DNA from: JAZDLO01 sp043801935
GTDB lineage: Bacteria; Actinomycetota; Thermoleophilia; RBG-16-64-13
DNA: 16,444 nucleotides
Assembly: GCA_043801935.1 (NCBI GenBank)
Contig: JAZDLO010000020.1
Span: 1-16,444 of the forward strand
Reading direction: 5' to 3'
Part shown: positions 15,082 to 16,444 of the stretch, one piece after another
Layout: each line of letters opens with the position of its first letter
Numbering within the stretch: position 1 is the first letter of the stretch
Made by a program: the position numbers and the translations under genes
Notes under the pieces: model-generated
What the model was told of the DNA's origin: nothing
Database searches by the model: none
The model's input: only the letters and a program-made list of their open reading frames with translations

Positions 15082-16119
15082 ATGGAAGTCGGAAGCACAG
15101 AGATGATGATCATCATGCAGGAGAACGCTTCGGCCGAAGAGGTGGAGCGGATCCTGGAGCGGCTGGAGAACGCGGGGGCGCGAGGTCATGTGTCCACGGG
15201 CGACGTGGTAACCGTCATCGGTATCATGGGTGAGCGGGACGTGATCGCCGGATTGCCGTTGGAAGCCTACCCTGGTGTGGACAAGGTCTTGCCCATTCTG
15301 CGGCCCTACAAGCTGGTGAGTCGCGAATTCCGGCATTCCGACACGGTGATCACCGTGGGCGGCACCAGTCTGGGTGGAGGACACGTCGCCCTGATCGCCG
15401 GTCCTTGCTCGGTGGAGGGCCGGGAGCAGCTGCTGGAGGCCGCTCGGGCCGCGAAGGCCGGGGGAGCGACCATGCTGCGCGGGGGCGCCTATAAGCCTCG
15501 CACGTCCCCCTACGCCTTTCAGGGCCTCGGCGTCGAAGGGCTGGAGATGCTGGCCGAAGCCCGTGAGGCCAGCGGCCTACCCATCGTGACAGAACTCATG
15601 GACCCCCGTCATCTCCAGGATGTGGCTGCCTACTCCGACATCATCCAGATCGGGGCCAGGAATATGCAGAACTTCCAGCTTCTGTCGGCGGTGGGTGAGG
15701 TCGACCGGCCGGTCTTGCTCAAGCGGGGGCTGGCCGCGACCATCGATGAGCTGCTGATGGCAGCCGAGTATATCGTCAAGGAAGGCAACGACCGCGTTAT
15801 CTTGTGCGAGCGCGGCATCCGTACCTTCGAGACGGCGACCCGCAACACTCTGGACATATCCGCCGTCCCCATCATCAAGCAGCGCAGTCATCTTCCCGTG
15901 GTCGTCGATCCCAGCCACGCCGCGGGCAAGGTCGACCTGGTCGAACCTCTGTCCCTGGCGGCCGTCGCGGCCGGAGCCGACGGCCTCATGATCGAGATGC
16001 ACCCCTCTCCGGAGACTGCCCTGTCGGATGGGGCCCAGTCGCTCGATCCCGAGCAGTTCGCCCGGGTAGCCTCCCGTATCAGGGAGATCGTCACCTGGGC
16101 CGGCAAGACTCTGGGGTAA
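15082..16119 (+). CDS. aroF: 3-deoxy-7-phosphoheptulonate (DAHP) synthase, type I-beta with regulatory domain
   Basis: DAHP synthase condenses phosphoenolpyruvate and erythrose-4-phosphate, the first step of the shikimate pathway. The 345-residue protein has an N-terminal ferredoxin-like regulatory domain (about 8-75, MMIIMQENASAEEVERIL) and a TIM-barrel catalytic domain (about 90-340). The metal ligands are Cys109 in AGPCSVE, His279 in DPSHA, Glu305 in IEMHP and Asp316. Their spacing equals that of the Thermotoga maritima enzyme as I recall it. In that enzyme the N-terminal domain mediates feedback inhibition by tyrosine and phenylalanine. Here too feedback control is likely, but the effector is unknown. 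The ATG at 15082 lies 1 base after the hisC stop and has GGAGAG at 15071-15076. The native start could be one of the methionines at residues 8-9, as many homologues begin there. Confidence 0.95.
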   Translation: MEVGSTEMMIIMQENASAEEVERILERLENAGARGHVSTGDVVTVIGIMGERDVIAGLPLEAYPGVDKVLPILRPYKLVSREFRHSDTVITVGGTSLGGGHVALIAGPCSVEGREQLLEAARAAKAGGATMLRGGAYKPRTSPYAFQGLGVEGLEMLAEAREASGLPIVTELMDPRHLQDVAAYSDIIQIGARNMQNFQLLSAVGEVDRPVLLKRGLAATIDELLMAAEYIVKEGNDRVILCERGIRTFETATRNTLDISAVPIIKQRSHLPVVVDPSHAAGKVDLVEPLSLAAVAAGADGLMIEMHPSPETALSDGAQSLDPEQFARVASRIREIVTWAGKTLG

Positions 16120-16124
16120 TGCGC

Positions 16125-16444
16125 ATGGCTGAGACCCGTATGCACAGCGGCGTGCACCGTCTGGCAGTGATCGGCGTGGGGATGATGGGAGGGAGTCTGG
16201 CGCTGGCGGCTCAAGCCCGCGCCGCGGTGGACGCCGTGGTGGGCTTCGATGCCGACCCTGCTGCTCTCGACGCCGCCCTTCAAGAAGGCGTCATCACCGA
16301 GGCAGCGGCCAGCGCGGCCGAGGCGGCAGCCTATGCCGACCTGGTGGTGATATCCACGCCCGTGCGCAGCATTCCCGCCCTGGTCGAGGAATGTGCGCTT
16401 GCCGAGCCCAGGCCTCGACTCATCTCAGATACGGGAAGCACGAA
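16125..16444 (+). CDS. tyrA: Prephenate dehydrogenase, N-terminal part (3' end outside window)
   Basis: TyrA oxidises prephenate to 4-hydroxyphenylpyruvate with NAD(P), leading to tyrosine. The frame is open to the window edge, so 106 codons are visible. It opens with a Rossmann nucleotide-binding fold: LAVIGVGMMGGSLA (residues 13-26) with GxGxxG, then VVGFDADPAAL with the acidic residue that favours NAD. VVISTPV and SDTGS follow, both characteristic of prephenate and arogenate dehydrogenases. Two starts are possible. An ATG at 16119 overlaps the aroF stop, but the ATG at 16125 is better spaced (8 bases) from GGGG at 16113-16116, so I chose it. The position behind hisC and aroF supports the call. 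Prephenate versus arogenate specificity cannot be told from this part. Confidence 0.9.
   Translation, partial: MAETRMHSGVHRLAVIGVGMMGGSLALAAQARAAVDAVVGFDADPAALDAALQEGVITEAAASAAEAAAYADLVVISTPVRSIPALVEECALAEPRPRLISDTGST

Overview
The window is a dense stretch of high-GC (roughly 60-65 % by eye) bacterial chromosome. It holds fourteen protein genes, all on the plus strand, and two are cut by the window edges. The backbone order recN - pyrG - Nudix hydrolase - xerD - scpA - scpB - rluB matches, from memory, a block conserved in Actinobacteria such as Mycobacterium. Together with the GC-rich third positions and one apparently leaderless promoter, this points to an actinobacterium. Several genes are not part of the mycobacterial version: an M20 peptidase, ald, a phosphopentomutase-PNP fusion, a DHH-CBS-nucleotidyltransferase fusion, an M50 protease and a hisC-aroF-tyrA cluster. 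They suggest a deep-branching lineage rather than a mycobacterial relative. The assignment is inference.

Region 1 (1-8197) reads as one long transcription unit with gaps of at most 63 bases and several overlaps. It holds the 3' part of recN (DNA repair), pyrG (CTP synthesis), a peptidase T-like M20 metallopeptidase, an ADP-ribose pyrophosphatase-type Nudix hydrolase, ald (alanine dehydrogenase), xerD (chromosome dimer resolution), and one 685-residue protein that joins phosphopentomutase (DeoB) to a purine nucleoside phosphorylase. The fusion would let one polypeptide carry nucleoside phosphorolysis through ribose-1-phosphate to ribose-5-phosphate.

Region 2 (8198-13756) starts with a GC-rich hairpin, then a TATACT -10 box only 7 bases before an ATG, which suggests a leaderless mRNA. 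The unit encodes a 904-residue fusion of a DHH/DHHA1 phosphoesterase, two CBS domains and a class II tRNA nucleotidyltransferase. After it come an M50 site-2 protease, ScpA and ScpB (Smc partners in chromosome condensation) and an RluB/RsuA-type pseudouridine synthase. Most junctions are ATGA overlaps. The M50-scpA junction is odd because the conserved ScpA N-terminus has no standard start codon in frame.

Region 3 (13757-16444) opens with a 163-base intergenic gap containing a 12-base tandem repeat and another TATACT box. It continues with hisC, a type I-beta DAHP synthase (aroF) with an N-terminal regulatory domain, and the 5' part of tyrA. This is an aromatic amino acid operon in which HisC probably also serves as an aromatic aminotransferase.

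I see no tRNA, rRNA, CRISPR array, insertion sequence or phage genes. The region is mostly core housekeeping. The points of real interest are the DeoB-PNP fusion with its shortened PNP loops, the three-part RNA 3'-end enzyme with its leaderless promoter, and the scpA start.
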